DNA of 64,000 bases from Bradyrhizobium erythrophlei (lineage in GTDB: Bacteria > Pseudomonadota > Alphaproteobacteria > Rhizobiales > Xanthobacteraceae), in contig NZ_LT670817.1 of assembly GCF_900129425.1 (NCBI RefSeq), positions 5,208,001 to 5,272,000 on the forward strand, written 5' to 3'. The notes under the pieces were generated by a model, which worked only from the letters and a program-made list of their open reading frames with translations, searched no databases and was not told the origin of the DNA. Positions within the stretch are counted from its first letter, which is position 1. Every line of letters begins with the position of its first letter. Positions 8,763 through 18,187 of this stretch are shown here, piece after piece. The position numbers and the translations under genes are program-made.

Positions 8763-9317
8763 ATGCCCTTTCAGGCGAGACCGATACGGCGGGTTGTAAC
8801 AGGAACCGACGATCAGGGCCGCTCCCGCGTTCTGTACGACGGACCCGCGCCGAATGTGAACACACATGTCTCCGCGCGAATGACCGATCTATGGGTCTAT
8901 GATCAAGTGCCGGCGCCGATCTCGGGCACCCGCGATGACGGCAATCTGCCCTTCAGCTTCGAACCGCCGCATCAGGGAGGACATCTTCGCGTCGTCGAGA
9001 GCATGGGGCGTCCCGCCAATTACGACGCTTCGACCGATGCGCAGAGGAAGGAACGACACGAGACGGTCCGCGCCGCCAATGGGACATTGTATCGCGGCGG
9101 TCAAAATGTCTACAGCTCACCCTACCACAAGTCGACGACCGTCGATTACGGCATCCTGCTCGACGGACAGCGAACCCTGCTGCTCGACGACGGCGCGTAT
9201 CCGCTGCAGAAAGGCGACGTCGTGGTGCAGCTCGGCAACTGGCACGGCTGGACCAATCCCGATAGCGGCAGTCTCATGGCTTTCGTCATGATGGGCGCCG
9301 AAGAGGAAAGCTCATGA
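8763..9317 (+). CDS. Cupin-domain protein
   Basis: A 184-aa cytosolic protein. The last third is a single cupin fold with the second cupin motif around PLQKGDVVVQLGNWHGWTN. The usual histidines of motif 1 are not evident in the DYGILLDGQRTLLLD segment, so metal binding is uncertain. The N-terminal half (RRVVTGTDDQGRSRVLYDG) is the style seen in small 'cupin domain' proteins of alphaproteobacterial catabolic operons. GGAGG at about 8752-8756 precedes the ATG. Its end overlaps the next cupin gene by four bases (ATGA), so the two are co-translated and may act as a heteromer. Confidence 0.75.
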   Translation: MPFQARPIRRVVTGTDDQGRSRVLYDGPAPNVNTHVSARMTDLWVYDQVPAPISGTRDDGNLPFSFEPPHQGGHLRVVESMGRPANYDASTDAQRKERHETVRAANGTLYRGGQNVYSSPYHKSTTVDYGILLDGQRTLLLDDGAYPLQKGDVVVQLGNWHGWTNPDSGSLMAFVMMGAEEESS

Positions 9318-9859
9318 CCATGCTCGACAAGCCGGTCAGGCGCATTGTGACCATTGACGACGCCGAGGGCCGATCGAAACCGCTGTTGATCGGACCGGTC
9401 CTCGACGTCAGCCGCGATCCTGCGCGGCCTGGCTATGCGTCCAGCCACATCTGGGCCGCGGGAACCAATTCTCGCGCTGCCGATGTTCAGAGGGCCCGGA
9501 CTCATCCCGCCATCGAACCGCCGTCGAAAGGCTCGGTCTGCCGCGTCATCACCTTTCCACCGGATGCGGTTTACGCCGGAAAGGTCGGCACCGCCGAAGT
9601 CGCGGCCTTCTTTGCCACGGCGGGGTCGCCACATGCCTCGACCTACTCGCCCAAGGCGCCGCATCCCTACATGCAGAAGACGCGGACACTCGACTTCTGC
9701 CTGATCCTGGAAGGCAGGATCACCCTCGTTCTCGACACGCAGGAAGTGGATCTGGAAGCCGGCGACACCGTTGTCCAGCGCGGCGCCAATCACGCCTGGA
9801 GCAACCGTTCGTCGGAGCCTTGCGTGATCGCATTCACGCTAATCGATGCCGCCGGCTAA
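9314..9859 (+). CDS. Cupin-domain protein (paralogue)
   Basis: A 181-aa paralogue of the preceding cupin. The same N-terminal pattern (RRIVTIDDAEGRSKPLLIGP) and C-terminal cupin (DFCLILEGRITLVLD, DLEAGDTVVQRGANHAWSN) indicate a gene duplication. His in ANHAW matches the motif-2 histidine. The start overlaps the upstream stop (ATGA). Cupins of this kind are often isomerases, dioxygenases or small-molecule sensors; nothing here discriminates. It is the last enzyme-like gene before the transporter genes. Confidence 0.75.
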   Translation: MTMLDKPVRRIVTIDDAEGRSKPLLIGPVLDVSRDPARPGYASSHIWAAGTNSRAADVQRARTHPAIEPPSKGSVCRVITFPPDAVYAGKVGTAEVAAFFATAGSPHASTYSPKAPHPYMQKTRTLDFCLILEGRITLVLDTQEVDLEAGDTVVQRGANHAWSNRSSEPCVIAFTLIDAAG

Positions 9860-10047
9860 TGGAGCGTTGAGAGAGGATGACCGGACCGGTTCGCGCAGCA
9901 TTGAGGTCGTTCTGCGGTCGGAAAAGGCGAGCGGTAGAATCGTGCACCTTCACCCTTCCGGTGTCGTCGCCGGCACCCCGCCCAACGCGCTGTGCACAAC
10001 CGACGGAAAGCCGCCCGGCTGGAAAGATGCGGGTCCAGGGAGACGGC

Positions 10048-11010
10048 ATGGTCTTGCGTCGTTGTGCTGTCGCAATCCTCGCCTGCCTTGCTCTCATGAT
10101 AGCCGCCGCCGGGGGCGTCTGCGCGCAGAACTATCCGACAAAGCCGATTCGCATTTTCGTCGGCGCGGGCCCTGACTTTGTCGCGCGGATTATCGGCCAG
10201 AAATTCACGGAAGCGTTGGGGCAACAGGTCGTCGTGGAGCAATTGCCCGGCGCAGGCGGTCTCATCGCAGGCCAAACGGTCTTGAAGTCACGACCCGACG
10301 GCTACACGCTGCTCTTCAGCACCGCGACCTATGTCGCGCTGCAGGCGTACCGGCCGGATACCACCTTCAACCTGGCGCGCGACTTCGCTCCGGTCGGCAA
10401 GATCGGCGAAGGACCCGCCGTTCTGTATGCCCAATCATCCCTCGGCGTGAAAACCCTGGCGGACCTTCTGAAACTCGCAAAGGAAAGACCCGGAGAGCTC
10501 AATTGCGGATCCACCGGCCCCGGCACGCAGGCGCATCTCGGATGCGAGATGCTGCGCCTGTATGGCGGTGTGGATATCGTCCACGTGCCCTATAACGGAA
10601 TGGGCCCGGCGCTGGTCGATATACTGGCCGGGCGGACACAATTGCTGTTCGGCTTCCTTGTCAGCATGCCCTTTGTCACCAGCGGAAAGCTTGTTGCGCT
10701 CGCCGTTACCGGACCGAAACGGGTTCCCAATGCTCCGCAGCTTCCGACCACCGTCGAAGCCGGACTGCCGCAACTCGAATACACCACATGGTATGGACTC
10801 GATGCACCAAAGGGGACACCGCAGCCGATCATCGACCGGTTGAACGCCGAACTGGTAAAAGCGCTCGCCGATCCGAAGGTGAAGGAAAAAATCCAATCGA
10901 TCGGCTTTGAAGCGGACTCGGACACGCCGGAGCAGTTCGGCGAGTTCGTGGAATCCGAACTCGGCAAATGGCAGAAGATCGTCAGGGAAACCGGCGTGAA
11001 GCCCGAATGA
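10048..11010 (+). CDS. Bug-family solute-binding protein of a TTT transporter
   Basis: About 320 aa. The N-terminus is a signal peptide (VLRRCAVAILACLALMIAAAGGVCAQ), followed by the hallmark NYPTKPIRIFV of Bug proteins. Later motifs such as LAKERPGELNCGSTGPGTQAH, VPYNGMGPALVDILAG and PTTVEAGLP are typical. It captures a carboxylate or similar organic anion in the periplasm for the TctA/TctB membrane pair directly downstream. The reading frame extends upstream to 9877, but ATG 10048 is preferred because AGGGA lies about 6 nt upstream and the signal peptide then starts correctly. Confidence 0.9.
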   Translation: MVLRRCAVAILACLALMIAAAGGVCAQNYPTKPIRIFVGAGPDFVARIIGQKFTEALGQQVVVEQLPGAGGLIAGQTVLKSRPDGYTLLFSTATYVALQAYRPDTTFNLARDFAPVGKIGEGPAVLYAQSSLGVKTLADLLKLAKERPGELNCGSTGPGTQAHLGCEMLRLYGGVDIVHVPYNGMGPALVDILAGRTQLLFGFLVSMPFVTSGKLVALAVTGPKRVPNAPQLPTTVEAGLPQLEYTTWYGLDAPKGTPQPIIDRLNAELVKALADPKVKEKIQSIGFEADSDTPEQFGEFVESELGKWQKIVRETGVKPE

Positions 11011-11062
11011 GGCCGACCATTCGAACATACGCGACTCGCTGCGTCCGGCGCCGGGGGTACAG

Positions 11063-11509
11063 ATGAAGTTCAGGGTTCGCAGCCAGCGGGAGTTTACCGC
11101 CGGCCTCATCTTCTTCTGCATCGGTTCGGTCTGGCTCGCCGGCTCGCTCGATCATCGGATCGGCTCGGCAACGGCGATGGGACCGGGCTATTTCCCGATG
11201 GCCGTCTCGCTGATCCTCGCCGGATTGGGCATCGCTTCGGTGGTCCGCTCGGTGACGATCGCAGACGCGGATGTTCTTGATCCCTGGCCGTTGGCTGCCT
11301 TCGTGTTTGTGCTGGGCGGCGTCGTCGGATTCGGTCTGCTGCTCGAATCGGCCGGACTGATCGCCGCCGCAGCTGTCTTGATCCTGCTGAGCTGCTGGTC
11401 GCGATTGCAAGCGCGACCGGGTGAGACATTGCTGCTGACCGTCGCGCTGATCGCCCTTGTGGCGGGCATCTTCGTCTCCGGGCTCGGCATGCCTGTCGAC
11501 CTTTACTGA
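11063..11509 (+). CDS. TctB-family small membrane subunit
   Basis: A 148-aa integral membrane protein with four hydrophobic segments. It has the TctB signature MGPGYFPMAVSLILAGLG near residues 39-57. It is the small subunit of a tripartite tricarboxylate transporter, working with the downstream TctA channel and the upstream Bug protein. Genes are spaced 52 bp from the Bug gene and 17 bp from tctA, and the order Bug-TctB-TctA is the usual one. Confidence 0.85.
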   Translation: MKFRVRSQREFTAGLIFFCIGSVWLAGSLDHRIGSATAMGPGYFPMAVSLILAGLGIASVVRSVTIADADVLDPWPLAAFVFVLGGVVGFGLLLESAGLIAAAAVLILLSCWSRLQARPGETLLLTVALIALVAGIFVSGLGMPVDLY

Positions 11510-11526
11510 CGCCGGGGCAGAGCGAC

Positions 11527-13056
11527 ATGGAAATCCTCGATCATCTCCGGCTGGGCTTCGATGTCGCCTTCACGCCAATCAATTTCTTCTATTGTCTCGT
11601 CGGCGCGTTTCTCGGCACCCTTGTGGGTGTCTTGCCAGGAATCGGGCCGGTCACGACGATCGCCATGCTGCTGCCTTTCACCTTCAAGATGCCGGCGGTG
11701 GCATCGCTGATCATGCTCGCCGGCATCTATTATGGGGCGCATCATGCCGGTTCGACCACGGCGATCATGCTGAACATGCCGGGCGAACCATCGTCCATCG
11801 TCATATGTCTGGACGGCCATCCCATGGCGCGGCAGGGACGCGCCGGGGTCGCGCTGTTCATCTCTGCCGTTGGATCGTTCTTTGCCGGCTGTGTCGGCGT
11901 CGTCATCATCGCAACGCTGGCGCCTTTTCTATCCGAGAGCTCGCTGCTGATCGGGCCCACCGAATATACTTCTATGATCATCATGGCGTTGGTCAGTTCG
12001 GCCGTCGTGGTGTCGAATTCGCCGCTGACAACCATCGCAATGTCGGCGCTCGGCGTTCTCATCGGTACGGTCGGCACGGACGTCAGCACCGGAGCATGGC
12101 GATTTACCTTCGGCAGCCATTATCTCACCGACGGGGTCAGCTTTGTTGCGGTCGCGACCGGCCTCTTCGCTTTCGCCGAGGTGCTCCACCATATCGCCAA
12201 GCCGGAGCCGCGCGCAGAACCTACTGCGATCAATTCGCTCATCCCCACGCGAGAGGACATGCGCGCCGCCTGGAGGCCTATTTTGCGCGGCACCGGCCTC
12301 GGCGCGATTTTCGGGATTCTGCCGGGCACTGGCCCGCTGGTCTGCTCCTTCGTGTCCTATGCGGTGGAAAAACAGATCGCCAAGGATCCCTCGCGCTTCG
12401 GCAAGGGCGCTATCGAGGGCGTGGCAGCGCCGGAAGCCTCGAACAATGCCGCCGCGATCACGCACTTCATTCCGATGCTGGGTCTCGGCATTCCAGCCGG
12501 CGCCGCCATGGCGCTGATGCTCGGTGCCCTGATGATCCAGGGCATCACACCCGGCCCGCAGGTGATGAGCGGTCACCCCGATCTTTTCTGGGGCGTCGTC
12601 GCCAGCATGCTGATCGGCAACGTGATGTTGCTGATCCTCAATCTGCCGATGGTCGGCCTTTGGATCCGCCTGTTGAGGGTTCCCTACCGCCTGCTCTATC
12701 CGGCGATCCTGCTGTTCTGTTGTATCGGGGTTTACAGCGTCAACAGCCAGGTTTTCGATATCTTTCTGGCCGCCGGGTTCGGCGCGCTCGGCTTCGTCTT
12801 CAAGCGGCTCGATTGTCCGCCTGGGCCACTCGTCCTCGGCATGATCCTCGGCCCTACGCTGGAGGAAAACATGCGGCGCGCTCTGCTGATGTCGCGAGGC
12901 CATGCCGGTATTTTCCTAACGAGCCCGATCAGCCTCGTCATGCTGCTCCTCGCGGTTGCTTTCATCGTGATTTTTGCCCGACGGGAAAAGAGCATCGAGA
13001 CGACCGTTGAAATCAGTGCAACGGAACAGGCGAAAACGGACACGGCGTTGTCGTAG
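11527..13056 (+). CDS. TctA-family large transport subunit
   Basis: A 509-aa polytopic protein with about 11-12 membrane segments. Diagnostic TctA motifs include GVLPGIGPVTTIAMLLPFTF near the N-terminus, YYGAHHAGSTTAIMLNMPGE, GAIFGILPGTGPLV and AAPEASNNAAAITHFIPML in the middle, and LGLGIPAGAAMALM. It forms the translocation pathway, usually proton- or sodium-coupled, for the organic anion delivered by the Bug protein. It is followed by a 381-bp gap, so this is probably the end of the operon that begins at the ThDP gene. Confidence 0.92.
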   Translation: MEILDHLRLGFDVAFTPINFFYCLVGAFLGTLVGVLPGIGPVTTIAMLLPFTFKMPAVASLIMLAGIYYGAHHAGSTTAIMLNMPGEPSSIVICLDGHPMARQGRAGVALFISAVGSFFAGCVGVVIIATLAPFLSESSLLIGPTEYTSMIIMALVSSAVVVSNSPLTTIAMSALGVLIGTVGTDVSTGAWRFTFGSHYLTDGVSFVAVATGLFAFAEVLHHIAKPEPRAEPTAINSLIPTREDMRAAWRPILRGTGLGAIFGILPGTGPLVCSFVSYAVEKQIAKDPSRFGKGAIEGVAAPEASNNAAAITHFIPMLGLGIPAGAAMALMLGALMIQGITPGPQVMSGHPDLFWGVVASMLIGNVMLLILNLPMVGLWIRLLRVPYRLLYPAILLFCCIGVYSVNSQVFDIFLAAGFGALGFVFKRLDCPPGPLVLGMILGPTLEENMRRALLMSRGHAGIFLTSPISLVMLLLAVAFIVIFARREKSIETTVEISATEQAKTDTALS

Positions 13057-13437
13057 GAAAATCAAATCTGGATCACGCGGCTTTGGGTGCATGAGTTGGC
13101 AGGTATCTCAGTCGAGCTCGCTGGCCCGATAGAGCAGTGTCGCTAGGTGCGTTGCACAAGAGACCGCTCGCAGAAGACAATGGAATCTAAGCCTTAGGCT
13201 CCGGATAACGAACAATATCTCTCTTACGGCCTCTCTTCCGAATGCGTTCTGAACGAAGTGTGGCCATAAGTGACCATGCATCTTCACGTAGTCGCTTGCC
13301 AGACTGAGATGGTTCCACTTCAAGCGGCTCGGGTCGCATGTGGCGCAAACGCGCCGATTGTGAGAGACTGCTTCCTTCCGTGGCGCGTGCAATCGACGCC
13401 CCGGGCAATAAGACAAAGACAACGAGGGAGCAAGCGA
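13057..13437. other. Gap between two transporter operons
   Basis: No supported gene. ORFs on the minus strand through this region lack ribosome sites and recognisable domains. It probably holds the promoter of the ABC importer genes, whose ribosome site GAGGGAG is at 13424-13430. Confidence 0.4.
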
Positions 13438-14460
13438 ATGTTCGGGACCGACAAATCCTCAACGACCAGGCGTGATGTTCTTCAGGCGGCGACGACCGCA
13501 GGTGCGGCGGCCGCCTTGCTCGGTAGATTGGGCGTGAGCCCGGCGCTCTCAGCGGAAATGGGACGCTCGGAAAAGCCGCTGAAGGCCGCATTCTCCAACG
13601 CAGGCCTGCAGGCGACCTGGTGCGCCCAGGGCAAGCAAGCGGCCGAATGGTGGGGCAAGCTGTTCAACGTCGAGGTCACCTGGTTCGACGGCCAGCTCGA
13701 CGCCGTCAAGCAGCGCGCCGCCATCGACAATATGGCATCGCAGAAATGGGACTTCGTCGCCATCCAGGCGTTCGGTATCGGCACGCTGACCCAACCCGTG
13801 CAGAAAATGATCGATGCCGGCACACCGGTCATCGACATGGATACCCTGATCGCGCCACTCGAGCAGATCAAGGTTCATTCGTTTCTCGCACCCGACAACG
13901 AATTCATGGGCGCCTCGGTGACGCAGGCGCTTGTCAACGCCCTCGGTGGCAAGGGCAAGGTCATCATGACACAAGGCGCGCTCGGTCATACCGGCGCACA
14001 GGGCCGCGCAAAGGGTTTTAATGCCGTTGTCAAGCAGTTCCCCGACATCGAGGTGCTCGATACCCAGCCGGCGGATTGGGACGTATCGAAGACGGCGCGG
14101 CTATGGGAAACCTATCTCACCAAATATCCGCAGATCGACGCCGCCTTCTTCCACAATGACGACATGGCGCTTGCTGCCTACAACATCATGAAGGCGCACA
14201 ACCGCACCAACATCCTCATCGGTGGGGTAGACGCCATGCCGCCAGCGATCCAGGCGGTGAGCGAGGGCCGCATGTTCGCAACCGTCCGCAATCCTTCCTG
14301 CCGCATTCACGGCGGAGCCATCGTCGCTGGCGTCGCCGCCGTGACCGCAGGAGAGAAGAGCGGACAGGGTATCCCGAAGAGTGTCGTCACCGACGGTCCG
14401 GTGGTAACGAAAGCCAACGCGGCAGGGATGCAGTGGATGGAGGACCATTTCCTGATCTGA
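13438..14460 (+). CDS. Sugar-type ABC importer substrate-binding protein
   Basis: A 340-aa RbsB/XylF-like periplasmic binding protein. The N-terminus has a twin-arginine signal (TTRRDVLQAATTAGAAAALLG), implying Tat export. The mature part shows the Peripla_BP_4 pattern: two alpha/beta lobes, TPVIDMDTLIAP, GKGKVIMTQGALGHTGAQGRAKGF, and DAAFFHNDDMALAAYNIMK followed by GGVDAMPPAIQAV. The frame is open upstream to 13270, but ATG 13438 is preceded by GAGGGAG and starts the Tat signal correctly. Six bp separate it from the ATPase gene. Ligand unknown; the neighbouring lactonase genes suggest a sugar, sugar acid or polyol. Confidence 0.88.
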   Translation: MFGTDKSSTTRRDVLQAATTAGAAAALLGRLGVSPALSAEMGRSEKPLKAAFSNAGLQATWCAQGKQAAEWWGKLFNVEVTWFDGQLDAVKQRAAIDNMASQKWDFVAIQAFGIGTLTQPVQKMIDAGTPVIDMDTLIAPLEQIKVHSFLAPDNEFMGASVTQALVNALGGKGKVIMTQGALGHTGAQGRAKGFNAVVKQFPDIEVLDTQPADWDVSKTARLWETYLTKYPQIDAAFFHNDDMALAAYNIMKAHNRTNILIGGVDAMPPAIQAVSEGRMFATVRNPSCRIHGGAIVAGVAAVTAGEKSGQGIPKSVVTDGPVVTKANAAGMQWMEDHFLI

Positions 14461-14466
14461 GCCGAT

Positions 14467-15969
14467 ATGCCGCAACGCCGGTCACCCATTCTGGAACTGC
14501 AACGGATCACGAAGTCCTTCGGCGGCGTCGAGGCGCTCCGTGGAGTCGACTTCGCGCTTTCCGCCGGCGAGATCCATGGTCTCGTCGGCGAAAACGGCGC
14601 GGGGAAGAGCACGCTGATGAAAATTATCGCCGGCGTGCATGCCGATTTCTCCGGCCGTTTCGTGCTGGATGGGAGGGAAATCCGCTTTCGATCGGCGCGG
14701 GACGCGCATGCGGCCGGCATTGCCATGGTCCACCAAGAGCTTAGCGTCGCGCCCGATCTGTCGGTGGCCGAAAACGTGTTTCTCGGCGCCCAGCCGAGCA
14801 ATCGCTTCGGTCTGGTGCAGTGGCGGCGCATGGCGCGCGACGCGGGCGAGCAACTAAAAAGGTTCGGCATCGACATCGATCCGCTTTCGCGGCTCGGCGA
14901 CCTGCCGATCGGCCTGCAGCAGCTGATCGAGATCGCCCGCGTCCTGTTCTCTGGCGCCCGCATTATCATCCTCGATGAGCCGACCTCCGCGCTCTCGCCG
15001 CCGGAGGTGGAGCGTCTGTTCGTGACCTTGCAACGGTTGCGCGACGAAGGCACCGGCATCGTCTTCATTTCGCATTTCATTGAGGACATCCTGCGCATTT
15101 CGGACACGGTGACAGTGTTCCGCAACGGCAGGAAGGTCGCCGAGGCGCGGCCAACCGCGACCAGCAAGGCCGCCTTGATCGAAGCGATGATCGGCAAGGG
15201 GCGCGAAGCGCTCGAGGAGACCTACACGCATGATGTGATGCTACCGCCGCCCAGCGATCGGCCCGTGGTTCTGACCGCGACCCGGCTGTCGTTTGCCCGT
15301 AGGCTCCAGGATGTCTCGTTTGAGGTCCGCTCCGGCGAAGTCCTTGGCATCTACGGCTTCATGGGGTGCGGCCAACTCGAACTGGCGCGGATTCTCTTCG
15401 GCAAGCTTAGGCCCGACAGTGGCGCGCTTGCCGTGACGGGCCGCCAAAAAGCCTTTGGCAGCACAGCCGATGCACGGCGTGCGGGGATAGCCTTCGTTCC
15501 CGAGAGCCGCCGCGCCATGCTGTTCCACCAGGAGCCCGTCTACAAAAATATCTCGATCAGCATCCTCGATCGTATTTCGTCGCTGTTTCTCAAGCCGTCC
15601 CGCGAGCGCACGATCGCCACCAGGCAGGTCGAGCAATTGCAGATCAGGCCTGCGGCCGTCGAACTCGACCTCGGGATGCTATCAGGGGGCAATCAACAGA
15701 AAGTCGCGCTTGCGAAGTGGCTCAGCTACCCGCCGCGTGTCCTGGTGCTGTGCGAACCGACGCGCGGCATGGATGTCGGGGCCAAGAACGACGTAATCCA
15801 CATTATTCGCGATCTGCGCGCGCGGGGACTAGCCATCATCGTCCTCTCGACCGAGCCAGAAACAGTTCTGTCGCTTTCCGATCGCGTCATTGTGCTGAAG
15901 CGCGGCGCGGTAGTGCGCGAATTCAGCAACGAACAGATCAGCAAGGACCGTCTCTTGGAAGCGGCGTGA
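14467..15969 (+). CDS. Sugar-type ABC importer ATPase (duplicated, RbsA-like)
   Basis: A 500-aa cytosolic ATPase with two fused nucleotide-binding domains. The first has Walker A GENGAGKST, a glutamine-tolerant signature region (LPIGLQQLIEIARVL) and Walker B ILDEPTSAL. The second has a degenerate P-loop (YGFMGCGQLELAR) and the signature LSGGNQQKVALAKWL, followed by LCEPTRGMDVG with Glu changed to Cys-Glu spacing. This asymmetry is normal for RbsA/MglA/XylG proteins. It powers the importer with the flanking binding protein and permease. Confidence 0.92.
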   Translation: MPQRRSPILELQRITKSFGGVEALRGVDFALSAGEIHGLVGENGAGKSTLMKIIAGVHADFSGRFVLDGREIRFRSARDAHAAGIAMVHQELSVAPDLSVAENVFLGAQPSNRFGLVQWRRMARDAGEQLKRFGIDIDPLSRLGDLPIGLQQLIEIARVLFSGARIIILDEPTSALSPPEVERLFVTLQRLRDEGTGIVFISHFIEDILRISDTVTVFRNGRKVAEARPTATSKAALIEAMIGKGREALEETYTHDVMLPPPSDRPVVLTATRLSFARRLQDVSFEVRSGEVLGIYGFMGCGQLELARILFGKLRPDSGALAVTGRQKAFGSTADARRAGIAFVPESRRAMLFHQEPVYKNISISILDRISSLFLKPSRERTIATRQVEQLQIRPAAVELDLGMLSGGNQQKVALAKWLSYPPRVLVLCEPTRGMDVGAKNDVIHIIRDLRARGLAIIVLSTEPETVLSLSDRVIVLKRGAVVREFSNEQISKDRLLEAA

Positions 15970-15979
15970 GGAGACACGT

Positions 15980-17017
15980 ATGGTGGCCGGTGACAATGTG
16001 ACAGTCTCCGCGGCGGATCGGAAGCCGCCGCGCAGTATTGCTGCATGGTTTCGCTCGCAAATGCGCAATATTGCGCCCTTCCTGACGCTGATCTGCCTCA
16101 GCGGCTTCTTCGCGGTTGCGAGCCCTTCATTTGCGACGATCGACAATGTCGGCAACATCCTTACCCAGGTTTCGGTCACGGGCATCATCGCCGTCGGCCT
16201 AACCTTCGTGATCCTCTGCGCTGAGATCGATCTGTCGATCGCGAGCATCGCCAACGCAACCGGCATTGCGGTCGCCTATTTCACCGCGCAGGAATCCTAT
16301 GTGAACATAGCCAACGTGCCAATGCCCGGGTGGGCTGCGATCGGGCTGGCGCTGGCGTTTTGCGCGATGCTCGGTCTCATCAACGCGCTCGGGCTCACGA
16401 TCATCGGGATCCCCTCCTTTATCATGACGCTGGCGATGATGCAGATCGCAGCCGGTATATCGGCGCTACTGGTGCGCGGGCAGATTGCGTACAGGGTGCC
16501 CGACCTCGTTGCAACGCTCGGATCATCGTCGGTGGGCGGCGTTCCCTGGATCGTGATCGTTGCGGCATTGATGCTGCTGAGCGGCCATCTGGTGCTGACC
16601 TATACGCGCTTTGGCCGCTACGTTTACATGGTCGGCGGCAATCGCGAGGCGGCAGAAAATTCCGGGCTCAACGTCAATCTGATCCTCGGCAGCGTCATGG
16701 TCATCTCGGCGATTTGCTCGGGCATCGGTGGCATGTTGGGCGTCGCACACTTCGGCAGCGCGCAACAGAACGAGTTCGACACCTATCTGCTCGATTCGAT
16801 CGCCGCTGTGGTTGTCGGCGGCACCAGCCTTTTCGGCGGCCGTGGCGGCATCGGCAATACCATCGTCGGCCTGTTCGTGCTCGGCGTGCTCAACAATGGG
16901 CTCGACCACGTCAACATCGACAGTTTCCTGAAGATACTAATCCGCGGTCTGATTCTGCTCGCTGCGCTCGTCATCAACGTCTATGCGCAGAAATTGCGGG
17001 TCAGGGCGGTCGAATGA
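15980..17017 (+). CDS. Sugar-type ABC importer permease (RbsC-like)
   Basis: A 345-aa inner-membrane permease with 8-10 hydrophobic segments and the BPD_transp_2 signatures ILCAEIDLSIASIANATG, YMVGGNREAAENSGLNV and VVVGGTSLFGGRGGIGNT. It would form the channel of the importer, presumably as a homodimer. GAGGAG lies 7 nt before the ATG and the gene follows the ATPase by 10 bp, so binding protein, ATPase and permease form one operon. Confidence 0.92.
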   Translation: MVAGDNVTVSAADRKPPRSIAAWFRSQMRNIAPFLTLICLSGFFAVASPSFATIDNVGNILTQVSVTGIIAVGLTFVILCAEIDLSIASIANATGIAVAYFTAQESYVNIANVPMPGWAAIGLALAFCAMLGLINALGLTIIGIPSFIMTLAMMQIAAGISALLVRGQIAYRVPDLVATLGSSSVGGVPWIVIVAALMLLSGHLVLTYTRFGRYVYMVGGNREAAENSGLNVNLILGSVMVISAICSGIGGMLGVAHFGSAQQNEFDTYLLDSIAAVVVGGTSLFGGRGGIGNTIVGLFVLGVLNNGLDHVNIDSFLKILIRGLILLAALVINVYAQKLRVRAVE

Positions 17018-17059
17018 TCGCGGCCTCCTATCCTGGATAGGCACCGGCGATAAGCTGGA

Positions 17060-17250
17060 TCAGGAACCAGCGATCATGGCTCGTGAGCCGGACACGACCG
17101 GCAGCTTGCGGATCAAAACCAGCAGCTGATGTCGAGGCACTGCGTTCTTAGCCTCAAGCCGCAGCTTCGACTTGATGGCGAGGCTAGGACGGCCGGAAAG
17201 AAACAGATCAGCCCGATATCCCGCCAGCTTGGGCGATTCCATCGCGTCAT
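17060..17250 (-). pseudogene. Integrase-core transposase remnant
   Basis: A leftward frame reads SRPSLAIKSKLRLEAKNAVPRHQLLVLIRKLPV. This resembles the '...LEAEnlvLRHQlnVLRR...' leader that precedes integrase-core (DDE) transposases in rhizobia. The catalytic part is missing. A decayed insertion sequence between the importer and the TetR gene is the simplest reading. Confidence 0.4.
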
Positions 17251-17289
17251 CAACTCGGATAGGGTTTTCGGCGCACACCGGTGAGCGGT

Positions 17290-17979
17290 TCAGGCGCCAT
17301 CCGAGAAAGCATTGCCGCTGAGCCTTGATCGCCCACTCTTCCCTGCCGGCCACGCGCTCATGGCGAGACGACCGATCTGGGCCAGCTTCTCGCGAGAGGC
17401 GCCGTCGCGCGCCTGGACCGCAAGCCCGCGCGCCACGGCGCTGCAATAGGCAGCCAGCATGTCGCAATCGGCGTCTTCAGGCACCTCGCCATTTGCCACA
17501 CCCTTTCGGATGCGTGCCGCCATCGCGCTTTCCGAAAAGGCGCGATGCTCGGCCATCATGTCGCGTATGTTGCTCATGCCCGGCGGGCAATGCGTGCCCG
17601 CCAGCGAAATCATGCAGCCGAGCGGGTGATCGCCGCGGGTGAACTCTTCCGCGGTCGCCTCGAACAGCCGCGCGAAGGCCGTCTTGGTATCGATCGAAGG
17701 GTCATTGAGAATGGCGAAGAACCATTGACCCGACCATTCGAGGTAAGACCGCGTAGCCTCGCAATAAAGCGCTTCCTTGCTGCCGAAGGAATTGTAGAAA
17801 CTCGACGCACTGACCCCCATCGCGGCGATCAGTTCGTCGAACGACGTGCCCTCATAGCCGCGCTCCCAGAATAGCTTCATCGCCGCCTGCAGTGCGACGG
17901 CGCGGTCGAACGCCGCCGGCCGTCCCCGGCCACGCTTGCCCCCCTCACCTTTCTTCCCTGTAATTATTTTTGGTGTCAT
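17290..17979 (-). CDS. TetR-family repressor
   Basis: A 229-aa regulator. A basic N-terminal arm (GKKGEGGKRGRGRPAAFDRAVAL) precedes the TetR helix-turn-helix (FDELIAAMGVSASSFYNSFGSKEALYCEA, residues about 45-75). The C-terminal ligand domain carries GCMISLAG, common in AcrR/YcdC-like members. The gene is divergent from the RND pump at 18188, with a 208-bp shared region containing a candidate operator. The usual role would be repression of the pump until an inducing drug or metabolite binds. Confidence 0.88.
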   Translation of the reverse strand: MTPKIITGKKGEGGKRGRGRPAAFDRAVALQAAMKLFWERGYEGTSFDELIAAMGVSASSFYNSFGSKEALYCEATRSYLEWSGQWFFAILNDPSIDTKTAFARLFEATAEEFTRGDHPLGCMISLAGTHCPPGMSNIRDMMAEHRAFSESAMAARIRKGVANGEVPEDADCDMLAAYCSAVARGLAVQARDGASREKLAQIGRLAMSAWPAGKSGRSRLSGNAFSDGA

Positions 17980-18029
17980 CGCTCCAAAAACCCTTGAACG
18001 GCGCCTCCCCGAATTTATCTCCCGCGCAC

Positions 18030-18056
18030 GATATTGGAGTGGTTCCTCCAGATATC
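18030..18056. promoter_or_regulatory. Candidate TetR operator
   Basis: An imperfect dyad, GATATTGGAG-N6-CTCCA-g-ATATC, with one unpaired base, lies midway between the TetR and RND genes. Its position and size suit a TetR-family site. No binding evidence is available from the sequence. Confidence 0.3.
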
Positions 18057-18187
18057 AATCCCGTGCGCAGCTTTTCCACCACTTGAATGACAACCACCTG
18101 GCTTCACCCCTCGACACCCCGGCGCCGCCGGCGCGCGCGGTTCCCGGCGCCGGCGCGACCGAATTCCGGACGGCATAGCAAGGACTT

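Noticed and set aside
13108..13591. Two minus-strand ORFs between the TctA and ABC genes
   Set aside because: Frames disagree with each other, neither has a ribosome site, and one runs into the binding-protein gene.
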